A stretch of 34,962 nucleotides of DNA from an uncultured Lachnospiraceae bacterium (GCA_947165275.1 CAMUZQ010000022.1:1-34962); one strand, 5' to 3'. Positions 1 through 8,415 are shown, counted from the first letter of the stretch. Numbers and translations: made by a program. The notes: generated by a model not told the origin, from the sequence alone.

Positions 1-1
1 A

Positions 2-23
2 GCCACAGATGTATTTCTGTGGC
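2..23. terminator. hairpin beyond the lon stop, probable terminator
   Basis: An 8-bp perfect stem (GCCACAGA / TCTGTGGC) encloses a 6-base loop. On the plus strand it is followed by a T-rich tract, so it would terminate a plus-strand gene entering from outside the window. It also lies about 10 bases past the lon stop codon. Whether a U-run follows on the minus strand cannot be seen because the window ends here. Confidence 0.6.
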
Positions 24-32
24 CTTTTCTTT

Positions 33-2423
33 TTATTTCTTTCTCACGGTTTTACCCGTTCCTGCCTTTGTTCTTCCTGTTTTCCCTGCTGTACGTGCCC
101 TTCCGGCTGTCCCGGTCTTCTTTGCGGCCGCTGTCCTTGCCTTTCTGGGAGATGTTATTCCTGCTTCCTTCAATACATCCGTTACACTTCCAACCGGGAT
201 TATCTCCAGCGCCTCTTTGACCTCCTCGGCAACATCCTTGAGATCCCCTTCGTTATCCGCCGGGATAAAGGCTCTGGTACAGCCCGCTCTCTGTGCAGCC
301 ATCAGCTTCTCCGGCAGCCCTCCTATGGGTTTTACCCTTCCTTCAAGCGATACCTCTCCTGTCATACAGATATGCGGATCCACCGGCTTTTCGGTGATAA
401 GGGAAGCCAGGGCTGTCGTAAGCGTGATCCCCGCCGACGGTCCATCCTTGGGGGTTGCCCCGTCCGGCACATGGATATGCAGATCACTCTTATCAAAAAC
501 CGCCGACTTTGTGGGATACATTGATTTTACCAGTGACAGGGCTATCTGGGCTGATTCCTTCATCACGTCACCGAGCTGTCCGGTTATGGTTATATTTCCC
601 TTGCCCTTCGTAAGAAGGGTTTCTATGAAAAGTATCTCTCCGCCAACCTGTGTCCAGGCAAGTCCGGTGACAACTCCAGGCGCCGTTTCCCTCTCAACTA
701 TATCATGGGGCATCGGTGTCATGTCCAGAAGGTCTCTTAAAGCATCTTTCTCAACCTTTAAGCTTTTGCCGTTTCCCTCTACTATTCTGACTGCTACCGA
801 ACGGCAGAGAGTATCTATCCTCTTTTTCAGGCCCCTTACTCCGGCCTCTCTTGTATAATCAGATATTATCATATTCAGCGCTTCATCGGAGATCTCCAGA
901 TTTCTGGACCTGATGCCTACATCCTTCATAGCCTTGGGTATCAGATGCTTCCTGGCTATCTGGAATTTCTCTATTGGAGTATATCCGTTAAACTGAATGA
1001 CCTCCATACGATTTAATAAAGGCTCCGGTATGGTATCCAGGCTGTTTGCCGTGCATATGAAGAGCACATCCGAGAGATCGTAGGGTACATTCAGATAATG
1101 ATCCGTAAATGTATTATTCTGCTCAGGATCAAGAACCTCAAGCAGAGCTGCTGCAGGATCTCCGTTATAGCTTACTGACAGCTTGTCTATCTCATCAAGT
1201 ACCATGACCGGATTGGATGCTCCGGCCTTGCTTATCCCGTCCATTATGCGTCCGGGCATGGATCCGATATATGTTCTCCTGTGTCCTCGTATATCAGCCT
1301 CATCCCGCACACCTCCCAATGAAACTCTTACATATTTTCTCTTAAGAGCTTTGGCTATGGAGGATGCTATGGAGGTTTTTCCGGTTCCGGGCGCTCCCAC
1401 AAAGCATATAATGGACCCGGACTGCTCCTTCTTCAGGTTCATTACGGCTATCTGCTCTATGATCCTTCGTTTTGTCTTTGTCAGTCCGTAATGATCCTTA
1501 TCCAGGATCTTTCTGGCGTCATCCAGCGATATCTTCCGGAATTTCTGCTTTTTCCAGGGAAGACCGGTCAGAAAATCAAGGTAATCCAGAAGCATTCCGG
1601 ATTCCTGTGAAGCCTGTCCCTCCTGTTTCAGGCGGTTTATGAGCTTCGTTCCCTCTTTTCTCGCTGTTTCGTTCATATCAGACTCTTTAAGCTTTATTTC
1701 AAGGCGTCTGATATCCGATATCTCCTCCGGATGCATCTCATCCAGCTCCTTCTGGAGATAGTCCATCTGTTTTCTTATCGCATTCTCACGGTAGATCTTC
1801 TGATAATCAGCCTCCTGGGCTGTCTTTGCTTCATTATCGATGCGTGTCATCTCAAGGTTCTCGTAGATGAGCTTTTCCAGCATCTCGTTCCGTTTAGCAG
1901 TGGAATCCTCAGCGAGCAGCGCATACCTTTCATCATTGGAGTTCATTATCCATGGGCTCATCGCCGTTGCTATCTCCGCAAGACTTGTCCACTGAGCTAT
2001 ATAGGCTCTTGTTGCGGCAACCCATTGGAAATTCTCTGCATACTTGGACAGTGAGGCCTTTATCTCCTTCAGCTTTCGTGACAGAAGCTCCTTATCAGCA
2101 TCATCGATATCCTCTCTTTTGGATATATTGATATCTATGGATTTATCATGATAAACCGTGACCTCTTCAATATTAACCCTTGATCTTGTATGTACAATAA
2201 AATATCCGTTTGTACTCACCTCGGTTATTATTCCCGAAATACCTATCGGCTGGAAGGAATCACTTTGGAAATCATCCTTTGTTATATTTTCCTTTTGGAC
2301 TATCAGTGTGACTCTGTCATCAACCTGTGGCTCCCTGCCTGTTATCTTGTTGAAAAAGTCATTTTTGAAATATATGTTGCAATCCGGCAATGCGAGGATA
2401 TTGTATATAGGAAGTACTGCCAT
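33..2423 (-). CDS. lon: ATP-dependent protease Lon (LonA type) with a basic C-terminal tail
   Basis: This is a cytoplasmic AAA+ serine protease that degrades misfolded and regulatory proteins. Counting from the start chosen here (796 residues), the protein has the N-terminal Lon substrate domain and a coiled-coil region to about 300. The AAA+ module follows, with Walker A GAPGTGKTS at about 343-351 and Walker B VMVLDEID. The protease domain has catalytic Ser about 663 in KDGPSAG and Lys about 706 in GGLPEKL. The frame opens upstream with a TTG at 2459, but that codon lies inside the CIRCE operator. The ATG at 2423 has an AAAGGAG site 8 bases ahead and starts with the typical MAVLPIYN, so I chose it. 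Residues about 759-796 form a Lys/Arg/Ala/Thr/Gly tail with 14 basic and no acidic residues, which ordinary Lon lacks. The gene is monocistronic as far as seen and is probably controlled by HrcA. Confidence 0.96.
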   Translation of the reverse strand: MAVLPIYNILALPDCNIYFKNDFFNKITGREPQVDDRVTLIVQKENITKDDFQSDSFQPIGISGIITEVSTNGYFIVHTRSRVNIEEVTVYHDKSIDINISKREDIDDADKELLSRKLKEIKASLSKYAENFQWVAATRAYIAQWTSLAEIATAMSPWIMNSNDERYALLAEDSTAKRNEMLEKLIYENLEMTRIDNEAKTAQEADYQKIYRENAIRKQMDYLQKELDEMHPEEISDIRRLEIKLKESDMNETARKEGTKLINRLKQEGQASQESGMLLDYLDFLTGLPWKKQKFRKISLDDARKILDKDHYGLTKTKRRIIEQIAVMNLKKEQSGSIICFVGAPGTGKTSIASSIAKALKRKYVRVSLGGVRDEADIRGHRRTYIGSMPGRIMDGISKAGASNPVMVLDEIDKLSVSYNGDPAAALLEVLDPEQNNTFTDHYLNVPYDLSDVLFICTANSLDTIPEPLLNRMEVIQFNGYTPIEKFQIARKHLIPKAMKDVGIRSRNLEISDEALNMIISDYTREAGVRGLKKRIDTLCRSVAVRIVEGNGKSLKVEKDALRDLLDMTPMPHDIVERETAPGVVTGLAWTQVGGEILFIETLLTKGKGNITITGQLGDVMKESAQIALSLVKSMYPTKSAVFDKSDLHIHVPDGATPKDGPSAGITLTTALASLITEKPVDPHICMTGEVSLEGRVKPIGGLPEKLMAAQRAGCTRAFIPADNEGDLKDVAEEVKEALEIIPVGSVTDVLKEAGITSPRKARTAAAKKTGTAGRARTAGKTGRTKAGTGKTVRKK

Positions 2424-2448
2424 TTGAAATCCTTCTCCTTTCATCCTA

Positions 2449-2475
2449 TTAGCACTCAATTTGATAGAGTGCTAA
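2449..2475 (-). promoter_or_regulatory. perfect CIRCE operator (HrcA site) in the lon leader
   Basis: The sequence reads TTAGCACTC, nine bases, GAGTGCTAA, which is the exact CIRCE consensus bound by the heat-shock repressor HrcA. It starts about 5 bases after the predicted -10 box of lon, so it sits at the transcription start and in the 5' leader, the usual place for CIRCE. It ends 26 bases before the chosen lon ATG. Confidence 0.95.
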
Positions 2476-2480
2476 TAGTT

Positions 2481-2509
2481 ACAATACCATCTCCCTGCCT
2501 GTTCGTCAA
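2481..2509 (-). promoter_or_regulatory. SigA-type promoter of lon
   Basis: On the minus strand, TTGACG (2509-2504) and TATTGT (2486-2481) are separated by 17 bases. The -10 box is preceded by TGG, an extended -10. The CIRCE operator follows directly. Confidence 0.75.
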
Positions 2510-2559
2510 GTACATCCTCAGTCAAATGATCCTTTTTCTGCGATCAGGTGAGACTCAAA

Positions 2560-2585
2560 GACCGCACATCCAAAGATGTGCGGTC
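2560..2585 (-). terminator. hairpin terminator downstream of the ABC ATPase gene
   Basis: An 11-bp perfect stem GACCGCACATC / GATGTGCGGTC with a 4-base loop lies 28 bases past the stop of the ATPase gene. On the minus strand it is followed by a short, interrupted T tract (CTTTGAGT), so it may be only partly effective. It separates the ATPase gene from the lon promoter. Confidence 0.65.
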
Positions 2586-2613
2586 CGTTAAAGGTTTTTG
2601 TTATCAGGCTTTA

Positions 2614-3729
2614 TCAGTTTGTTATCGTATGTGTTGTCTCTTTGTCAAATACATGGATCTTCTCAACGTCTATGGCAAACTTTACCGTGTCGCCCGGACG
2701 TGCGGTCGTACGAGGATCAACTCTGGCCGTCATCGGGAAGTCTGCAAGATCAAAATACAGGAACACTTCTGCGCCGAGAAGCTCATATACATTTATCTTT
2801 GCATCAAATACTGCGCCGGAAGGAAGAGTATTTATCGACATCTCTGAATCATATACATCCTCGGGTCTGATACCGAAGGTAACTGTCTTTCCGTCATATC
2901 CGCCGTCGATAAGCTTCTTTGCCTTTGCGGGAGGAAGCGGTATGGAGTGACCTGCGCACTCAAGTGTAACATTCTCGCCGTCCTTCTTGACCGTAGCATC
3001 AAGGAAGTTCATCTGAGGTGATCCCATGAAGCCTGCAACAAAAAGATTTTCAGGCTTCTCATAGAGATTCTGAGGAGTATCTACCTGCTGTACGATGCCA
3101 TCCTTCATAACAACGATACGATCGCCGAGAGTCATAGCCTCTGTCTGATCATGTGTTACGTAAATGATGGTCGTTCCGAGCTTCTGATGAAGCTTTGCGA
3201 TCTCTGTTCTCATCTGCACACGAAGCTTTGCATCGAGGTTTGAAAGAGGCTCGTCCATAAGGAAAACCTTAGGATTACGAACGATAGCACGTCCCATAGC
3301 CACTCTCTGTCTCTGTCCGCCTGAGAGAGCCTTCGGCTTTCTGTCCAGAAGCTTTGTAAGATCAAGGATCTTGGCGGCCTCATTAACCATCTTATCTATT
3401 TCATCCTTGGGAACCTTCCTGAGCTTAAGGCCGAATGCCATATTGTCACGGACTGTCATGTGAGGATACAGGGCATAATTCTGGAAAACCATCGCTATGT
3501 CCCTGTCTTTGGGTTCTACGTCATTTACAAGCCTGTCGCCTATCCTGAGCTCTCCGGATGAGATCTCTTCAAGTCCGGCTATCATACGCAGCGTTGTGGA
3601 CTTACCACATCCTGAAGGTCCTACAAAGATGATGAACTCCTTATCCTGGATCTCAAGGTTGAAATCTTTAACAGCCTCAAAACCATTGGGATAGACCTTG
3701 CAGATATTCTTTAATGAAAGACTAGCCAT
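2614..3729 (-). CDS. msmK: sugar ABC transporter ATP-binding protein, MsmK/UgpC/MalK type
   Basis: This is the cytoplasmic ATPase subunit of CUT1 carbohydrate importers. Its 371 residues are the normal family length. Walker A GPSGCGKST is at 37-45, the Q-loop at FQNYALYP, the signature LSGGQ at 135-139, Walker B VFLMDEP at 155-161 and the switch His at 193 (VTHDQTEAMTLGDR). A C-terminal OB/TOBE regulatory domain follows from about 235. An AGGAGG site precedes the ATG. The gene stands alone with its own promoter. The importer at 9590-13033 has no ATPase gene, and in Firmicutes a single MsmK commonly serves several importers, so this protein probably powers it. That partnership is inference from content and proximity. 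The symbol follows this shared-ATPase role; UgpC is the alternative name. Confidence 0.95.
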   Translation of the reverse strand: MASLSLKNICKVYPNGFEAVKDFNLEIQDKEFIIFVGPSGCGKSTTLRMIAGLEEISSGELRIGDRLVNDVEPKDRDIAMVFQNYALYPHMTVRDNMAFGLKLRKVPKDEIDKMVNEAAKILDLTKLLDRKPKALSGGQRQRVAMGRAIVRNPKVFLMDEPLSNLDAKLRVQMRTEIAKLHQKLGTTIIYVTHDQTEAMTLGDRIVVMKDGIVQQVDTPQNLYEKPENLFVAGFMGSPQMNFLDATVKKDGENVTLECAGHSIPLPPAKAKKLIDGGYDGKTVTFGIRPEDVYDSEMSINTLPSGAVFDAKINVYELLGAEVFLYFDLADFPMTARVDPRTTARPGDTVKFAIDVEKIHVFDKETTHTITN

Positions 3730-3765
3730 AAAACAAATAACCTCCTATAGATTGATTAAAAACAA

Positions 3766-3797
3766 TATCGTTGGATCCAAACCCTGACCCAACGATA
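3766..3797 (-). promoter_or_regulatory. inverted repeat at the msmK transcription start: operator or leader hairpin
   Basis: The arms TATCGTTGG (3766-3774) and CCAACGATA (3789-3797) are perfect 9-bp inverted repeats. Allowing one mismatch they extend to 12 bp with an 8-base loop. The element begins 2 bases past the predicted -10 box, the classic position for a repressor operator. In minus-strand RNA it would also fold into a hairpin followed by ATTGTTTTT, so it could act as an attenuator or as a terminator for the upstream diguanylate cyclase gene. Confidence 0.6.
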
Positions 3798-3799
3798 AA

Positions 3800-3828
3800 A
3801 GTATATCAATTTGAGGTTATTAAACCAA
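3800..3828 (-). promoter_or_regulatory. promoter of the msmK-type ATPase gene
   Basis: On the minus strand, TTGGTT (3828-3823) and TATACT (3805-3800) are separated by 17 bases. The predicted start falls at the edge of the inverted repeat at 3766-3797. The leader is about 65 bases. Confidence 0.65.
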
Positions 3829-3886
3829 TACGCACACTCAACAAAAATACATAACGTTTTTTAGTGAAAATGATATTATTGCAATA

Positions 3887-3904
3887 CTCAGGATCCTCAG
3901 GATC
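3887..3904. repeat. tandem 9-bp duplication over the diguanylate cyclase stop codon
   Basis: CTCAGGATC occurs twice back to back (3887-3895 and 3896-3904). The stop codon at 3897-3899 lies inside the second copy. It looks like a small slippage duplication, with no function apparent. Confidence 0.8.
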
Positions 3905-5438
3905 TTCCAAGTTCGATAACCGGTCCGTCCAGCTTCTCTCCATAGTATGCGACTCTGTTCTTTCCATGTCTTTTAGACTCATACATGGCCGTATCCGCAG
4001 CCTTGTAGAGCTCTTCGAAATCTTTTCCGTCTTCGCTGAATACGGCTCCTCCTATCGATGCTGTACATCTGTACTGCACATATTCACCCACCTTAAAGTC
4101 CCTGAAAAACCTTAGCAGCTTGTCAGCTTCACGCTTCTTTGTTTCAGCGTCGGCGTTTATGTTTCTCATAAGCACCAGGAATTCATCTCCTCCGATACGC
4201 CCCACTATATCAGTAGCCCTGAAAAGAGTAGAAAGTCCAAGTCCCAGCCCTGTCAGAAGCTCATCACCGAAGGCATGTCCCATGGTATCGTTGACCTTTT
4301 TGAAGTTATCTATATCTATCAGAAACAGGATCGCGCCCTGTCCCTTGCTCCCGGCTTCCTCAAGATATTCCCTGACCTTTTGCTCTGTCGAGATCTTATT
4401 GAGCAATCCCGTCAGCAGGTCTGTTTCCGCTTTCTGCTGCAGAGACTGATTGTGCTTGGTACTGACGGCTTTATTCGCAAAATGGATGGCAAGTATCGCT
4501 ATGAAGAAAGCGACCATCGCTACTACTATACGTATCATTATGCTTTCCATATTCGAATACGTCGAATGTACTTCATTATCTATGTAGCTCTGTGTCACCA
4601 GAGAGGCAACGGACAATCCGCCGTATTCAACCGGATCGAATACTATAACCCTGTCCTCACCTGCGACATTACAGGGTGTGTAGCCGGCATTACGATTGGT
4701 AAGATTGTTCCTCGTCCGGTTTTCCAGGCCGGGATCCAGCTTGATATTATCCGATGTGAAAATATTATCACCGGTTTCGATTATTTTCCTTCCGGCTACG
4801 CTCACCACCGTTCCGTCACTGGCCAGGACAGCATAGCAGCTCCTGCCGTCAAACTTGGACGTTGTAGGTATATCATCAAAGGTGTCGATTATGAAAATAT
4901 AGGCCAGCACATACTCCGGCTTACCGTCAGGACCTGCCACCGGAGCACAGACGTCCATATACCAGGATCCATCCTTTTCATAAGGCGCTGAAACAGTGAC
5001 CGTATTCTCCTCCAGGGTTTTTTTGATATCACGGGTATCGTCAACTGTTTTTTCCAGACCGGTATCAGTTATTCCCTTTCCGGAGGCATCTGTAATATAT
5101 GCTCCGAGAGCATTTGCATTATCCATTGCAGGAGTCACAACAGTGCTCATAATGCTCTTCAGATCTTTTCCGTCACCCAGCTCCCTGGCTGCCACCTCTG
5201 CAGTGGCACCTGCTACAGAGCAGGCTTTATCCATTTCCGCATCATATGAGACTATAAGGAGATTGTTATAATCAGATATCTTCTGACGGATCGTATACTG
5301 CGCATCCTTGCGCATATCAGAAGAAAAACTGTACAGCGTGATCAACACATAAATGAACAGTATCGCAGCAGGTATGACCCACTGGGTCACATTTATTATT
5401 TCTGCAGTATTTATGCCCTTATTATTCTTTTTTGCCAT
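3897..5438 (-). CDS. membrane-bound diguanylate cyclase with extracytoplasmic sensor domain
   Basis: The protein (513 residues) makes the second messenger c-di-GMP from two GTP. A first membrane helix lies at about 18-38. Residues about 40-300 form an extracytoplasmic region with the pattern of a Cache/PDC ligand-binding domain. A second helix follows at about 301-320, then a GGDEF domain at about 335-500. The active-site motif is intact (GRIGGDEF, 416-420). Five residues before it is RATD (407-410), an intact RxxD inhibitory site, so product feedback is expected. The ATG overlaps the end of the DUF624 gene by 17 bases, with GAGG upstream inside that gene, so the two are probably translationally coupled. 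The ligand is unknown; the context suggests a sugar or another carbohydrate-related signal, which is inference. Confidence 0.93.
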   Translation of the reverse strand: MAKKNNKGINTAEIINVTQWVIPAAILFIYVLITLYSFSSDMRKDAQYTIRQKISDYNNLLIVSYDAEMDKACSVAGATAEVAARELGDGKDLKSIMSTVVTPAMDNANALGAYITDASGKGITDTGLEKTVDDTRDIKKTLEENTVTVSAPYEKDGSWYMDVCAPVAGPDGKPEYVLAYIFIIDTFDDIPTTSKFDGRSCYAVLASDGTVVSVAGRKIIETGDNIFTSDNIKLDPGLENRTRNNLTNRNAGYTPCNVAGEDRVIVFDPVEYGGLSVASLVTQSYIDNEVHSTYSNMESIMIRIVVAMVAFFIAILAIHFANKAVSTKHNQSLQQKAETDLLTGLLNKISTEQKVREYLEEAGSKGQGAILFLIDIDNFKKVNDTMGHAFGDELLTGLGLGLSTLFRATDIVGRIGGDEFLVLMRNINADAETKKREADKLLRFFRDFKVGEYVQYRCTASIGGAVFSEDGKDFEELYKAADTAMYESKRHGKNRVAYYGEKLDGPVIELGRS

Positions 5439-6147
5439 TATCCTCTACCATATCTTCCGACTGAAGCCTTGACAAATATTCCTCATCCGTGCCTGTTTCG
5501 GCCGTCTCATCAATCTGTATATACTGATCGAAGATCCTGACAAATATATACGAATTGGCATAAGCCGGTACTGCTAAACCAAGACATATATACAATGGTG
5601 CCAGAAAGCTCTGTCCGTTGCGGTATAATCCTGTCAACGTGATCAAAAGAAAGATCACATCAATGAAAACTATCGCCAAAGTCTTCGGAAAATGACGTAT
5701 CCCCATCAGGATCGCATTCTTCATGGTCTGTCCAACCGTATTATAAAACTTTGCAAGTACTGGAAAGACATACGCTGTTTCAATGATCAGAAAAACCGCG
5801 CACACCGTTGTAAGTATCATAAAGGCCCCTGCCGCCGGGATCTTTTCCCTGTTCAGGGACATCAGCCTGTAATCAAAAAACAAAACACTGCTTAAAATAA
5901 ATAATACAAGCCATATTACAGTGGCCTGTCTGAAATTCTGCCTGAAGGATCTGAAATAATCCTTTGTAATATAGGTTTCCTCATCTCTCACCATCTTCAT
6001 AGTCACATAGTAAAGAGCTGTAAAGGAAGCCCCTACAGTAAATAAAGGGATTGAACATACAAGGGTAAGCAGATTAAGGACAAACAAACTCCCCAGCTTA
6101 TCAAGCACCCTGAAAAAGCCGCTGTCATAACTAAAAAACCCTTTCAT
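5422..6147 (-). CDS. DUF624 (YesL-like) integral membrane protein
   Basis: This 241-residue polytopic membrane protein belongs to DUF624. Family members are often encoded with carbohydrate ABC importers and glycoside hydrolases (as YesL in Bacillus); the molecular function is not established. Family features visible are the N-terminal FFSYDSGFFRVLDKLGSLFVLNLL, the SIPLFTVGASFTALYYVTMKM helix and the YFRSFRQNFRQATVIW loop, followed by about four more hydrophobic helices. The frame is open up to 6204, but that extension overlaps the promoter. The ATG at 6147 has GGGGGA just ahead and matches the family start, so I chose it. The gene overlaps the diguanylate cyclase start by 17 bases. A second member lies at 13219-13854. 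Confidence 0.9.
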   Translation of the reverse strand: MKGFFSYDSGFFRVLDKLGSLFVLNLLTLVCSIPLFTVGASFTALYYVTMKMVRDEETYITKDYFRSFRQNFRQATVIWLVLFILSSVLFFDYRLMSLNREKIPAAGAFMILTTVCAVFLIIETAYVFPVLAKFYNTVGQTMKNAILMGIRHFPKTLAIVFIDVIFLLITLTGLYRNGQSFLAPLYICLGLAVPAYANSYIFVRIFDQYIQIDETAETGTDEEYLSRLQSEDMVEDNGKKE

Positions 6148-6175
6148 TTCATCCCCCAAAATTGCATACAAAGAT

Positions 6176-6204
6176 ATTATACCCTTGCACACTGTTTTCC
6201 GCAA
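6176..6204 (-). promoter_or_regulatory. promoter of the DUF624-diguanylate cyclase operon
   Basis: On the minus strand, TTGCGG (6204-6199) and a perfect TATAAT (6181-6176) are separated by 17 bases. The leader to the chosen ATG is about 22 bases. Confidence 0.75.
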
Positions 6205-6222
6205 CCTTCACCGACAAAATAA

Positions 6223-6261
6223 GCCTGCGCCATACTGTGAGGTCGCAGTGTCAGCGCAGGC
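6223..6261 (-). terminator. terminator of the GH3 gene
   Basis: The outer stem GCCTGCGC / GCGCAGGC (8 bp) encloses a second small stem (ACTGTG / CGCAGT with one wobble pair). On the minus strand it is followed by TTATTTTG. It begins about 20 bases past the GH3 stop and separates that gene from the next promoter. Confidence 0.7.
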
Positions 6262-6282
6262 CCGGGAAAAATGAAAAAGAAA

Positions 6283-8415
6283 TCACCCAACTGAAATATG
6301 TCTGTCCTTCACCTCTATCGTGAATGACACCGGTCTCTTTCCGGTCAGCTCAAAGCTCCTTTCATCAGGCTGTAAACCGCCTATGAAAACGGTATATCTG
6401 CCATCGAGCATTACTTCTGTACCATCCTCAAGAAATGAATCCAGAGCCGATCCGGGTATCTCAAACTCAAGCGATGTGACGGATCCGGATGCGATCTCCA
6501 CGGATCTGAAATCAACGAGGTGGTGCACCGGCTTTTCGAACGCTTCTCCTTCATATCTGACATATACCTGTACGATCTCCGTGGCATCAAAATCTCCCTT
6601 ATTCTCCACCTCTGTATGAAGTCTGATCGTCTGACCGTCGGTATCAATGCCTGTATCCTTGTATACAAATTCCGTATAGGAAAGACCGAAACCGAAGGGA
6701 TACCACGGCTTGCCGTCTATGAATTTGTATGTCCTTCCCGCCATATGATAGTCCTTGAAATCAGGCAGGGACTGATCATTATAATAGAACGTTAACGGCA
6801 GCTTTCCCGATGGGCTGATCTTTCCGAAAAGGATCTCGGAAAGAGCCTCTCCGCCGGCTTCTCCGCTGTACCACGCCTGCACGATCGCATTCGCCTCAGG
6901 CTCATATGCACTCAGATCCAGCGCGCTGCCGCTGTTTATAACGATTATCACCGGCTTTCCCATGGCGATAACCCTGTCGCAGAGCTTTCTCTGAGATACC
7001 GTAAGAAGGAGATCCGGCTTGTCTCCGGACGCAAACGCATTTCCGGTATCACCTTCTTCGCCCTCAAGATCCGCATCGAGTCCTACACAAAGGATCGTGA
7101 TATCACTGATCGAAGCTATCTCCTCAGCCTCACTGATATATTTACCGGGTCTTGCAAGCGGATCCTCCTTCTCCTCCGCTATATCACAGCCTTTGCTGTA
7201 ATATACACGTATATCGTCACCTGCAGCTTTTCTGATGCCGTCCAGATTTGTACACCATTGCCCGCTCTCTCCGTTATAATTTCCATAAAGGGCTTTTGCG
7301 CTGTATGCGTTTGGTCCGATGACGGCTATGGAGCTTATTTTCTCCCTCTTCAGAGGAAGAATGCCGTCGTTTTTCAAAAGCACCAGTGATTTTTCCGCCG
7401 CCTTGAGGGCAAGCTCGTGATTCTCTTTACAGTTCACGACCGAATAAGGGATATTGTCAAACGGACTGTTATCGTCAAACATACCCAGCCTGTACCTGGT
7501 GGTAAATACTCTTACCGCGGCGGCTCTTATCTCCTCTTCCGTTATCAGTCCCTCATCCAGGGCCATCAGAAGATATTCAAATGTGCATCCGCAATTCAGG
7601 TCGCATCCTCTTCTTACCGATATGGCTGCGGACTCCTGCGGTGTCTTCGTGAAATGATGATCTCCATGCAGATCCTTCACCGCCCAGCAGTCTGAGACGA
7701 TATGCCCGTCGAAGCCCCATTCCTTCTTGAGTATCCGGTTGATCAGCCTGTCATTTGCACAGCAGGGCTCTCCGAATACACTGTTATATGCTGTCATTAC
7801 CGCTTCCACACCGGCATCCTCGACTGCCCCCCTGAAAGCAGGAAGATATGTTTCCCTCAGATCCTTTTCGCTTGGAGATACGTCAAAACCGTGTCTCAGC
7901 GTTTCAGGTCCGGAATGTACCGCAAAATGCTTTGCGCAGGCAGCGATCTTCAGATATCCGCTCTCATCATTTCCCTGCAGACCCTCAATGAAAACCCTGC
8001 CGAGTCTTTCGGTCAGTACCGGATCCTCACCGTAGGTCTCATGACCCCTGCCCCAGCGCGGATCCCTGAATATGTTTATATTAGGACTCCAGTATGTAAG
8101 TCCTTTGTATATATCCCTGTCTCCGTGTCTTTTGGCCGCATTATATTTAGCCCTTGCTTCATCAGCGATGACTTCCGCTTCTTTACGCAAAAAATCATCA
8201 TCAAAGGAGGCGGCCATACCTATAGCCTGCGGAAAAACCGTGGCTATCCCGGCCCTTGCCACTCCGTGAAGGCCCTCGCTCCACCAGTTATATTCCGGGA
8301 TCCCCAGCCTTTCAATAGCCGGAGACTGATGCAGAAGCTGGGATACCGCCTCCGCTATCGTCATTTTTCCTACCAGCTCTTCCGCTTTTTTTCTGCATTC
8401 TTTTCTGTCTGTCAT
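6283..8415 (-). CDS. glycoside hydrolase family 3, probable cytoplasmic beta-xylosidase or beta-glucosidase
   Basis: The 710-residue enzyme probably releases single sugars from the non-reducing end of imported beta-linked oligosaccharides. The N-terminal (beta/alpha)8 domain has the beta-xylosidase-like signatures WSPNINIFRDPRWGRGHETYGEDP and KHFAVHSGPE. The GH3 nucleophile is the Asp of HIVSDCWAV (about 242). An alpha/beta sandwich domain follows (VIGPNAYSAKALYGNYNG, then LEGEEGD), ending in a fibronectin III-like domain from about 600. No signal peptide is present, so action on imported oligosaccharide is expected. The frame opens at 8448, but the ATG at 8415 has AAGAGGA at the right distance and matches family starts. 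It is divergent from the AraC-type regulator and ends in its own terminator. Xylosidase is favoured by the nearby xylulokinase; sequence alone does not settle xylose versus glucose. Confidence 0.92.
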   Translation of the reverse strand: MTDRKECRKKAEELVGKMTIAEAVSQLLHQSPAIERLGIPEYNWWSEGLHGVARAGIATVFPQAIGMAASFDDDFLRKEAEVIADEARAKYNAAKRHGDRDIYKGLTYWSPNINIFRDPRWGRGHETYGEDPVLTERLGRVFIEGLQGNDESGYLKIAACAKHFAVHSGPETLRHGFDVSPSEKDLRETYLPAFRGAVEDAGVEAVMTAYNSVFGEPCCANDRLINRILKKEWGFDGHIVSDCWAVKDLHGDHHFTKTPQESAAISVRRGCDLNCGCTFEYLLMALDEGLITEEEIRAAAVRVFTTRYRLGMFDDNSPFDNIPYSVVNCKENHELALKAAEKSLVLLKNDGILPLKREKISSIAVIGPNAYSAKALYGNYNGESGQWCTNLDGIRKAAGDDIRVYYSKGCDIAEEKEDPLARPGKYISEAEEIASISDITILCVGLDADLEGEEGDTGNAFASGDKPDLLLTVSQRKLCDRVIAMGKPVIIVINSGSALDLSAYEPEANAIVQAWYSGEAGGEALSEILFGKISPSGKLPLTFYYNDQSLPDFKDYHMAGRTYKFIDGKPWYPFGFGLSYTEFVYKDTGIDTDGQTIRLHTEVENKGDFDATEIVQVYVRYEGEAFEKPVHHLVDFRSVEIASGSVTSLEFEIPGSALDSFLEDGTEVMLDGRYTVFIGGLQPDERSFELTGKRPVSFTIEVKDRHISVG

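Noticed and set aside
19-858. 279-codon open frame on the plus strand opposite lon
   Set aside because: It mirrors lon codons and has no recognisable domain; the lon frame has complete motifs.
2424-2459. Upstream TTG start for lon
   Set aside because: The codon lies inside the CIRCE operator; the ATG at 2423 has the proper ribosome site.
4275-4991. 238-codon plus-strand frame opposite the diguanylate cyclase
   Set aside because: Shadow frame with no domain, no promoter and no ribosome site.
6148-6204. Upstream start for the first DUF624 gene
   Set aside because: It would place coding sequence over the -35 and -10 boxes.
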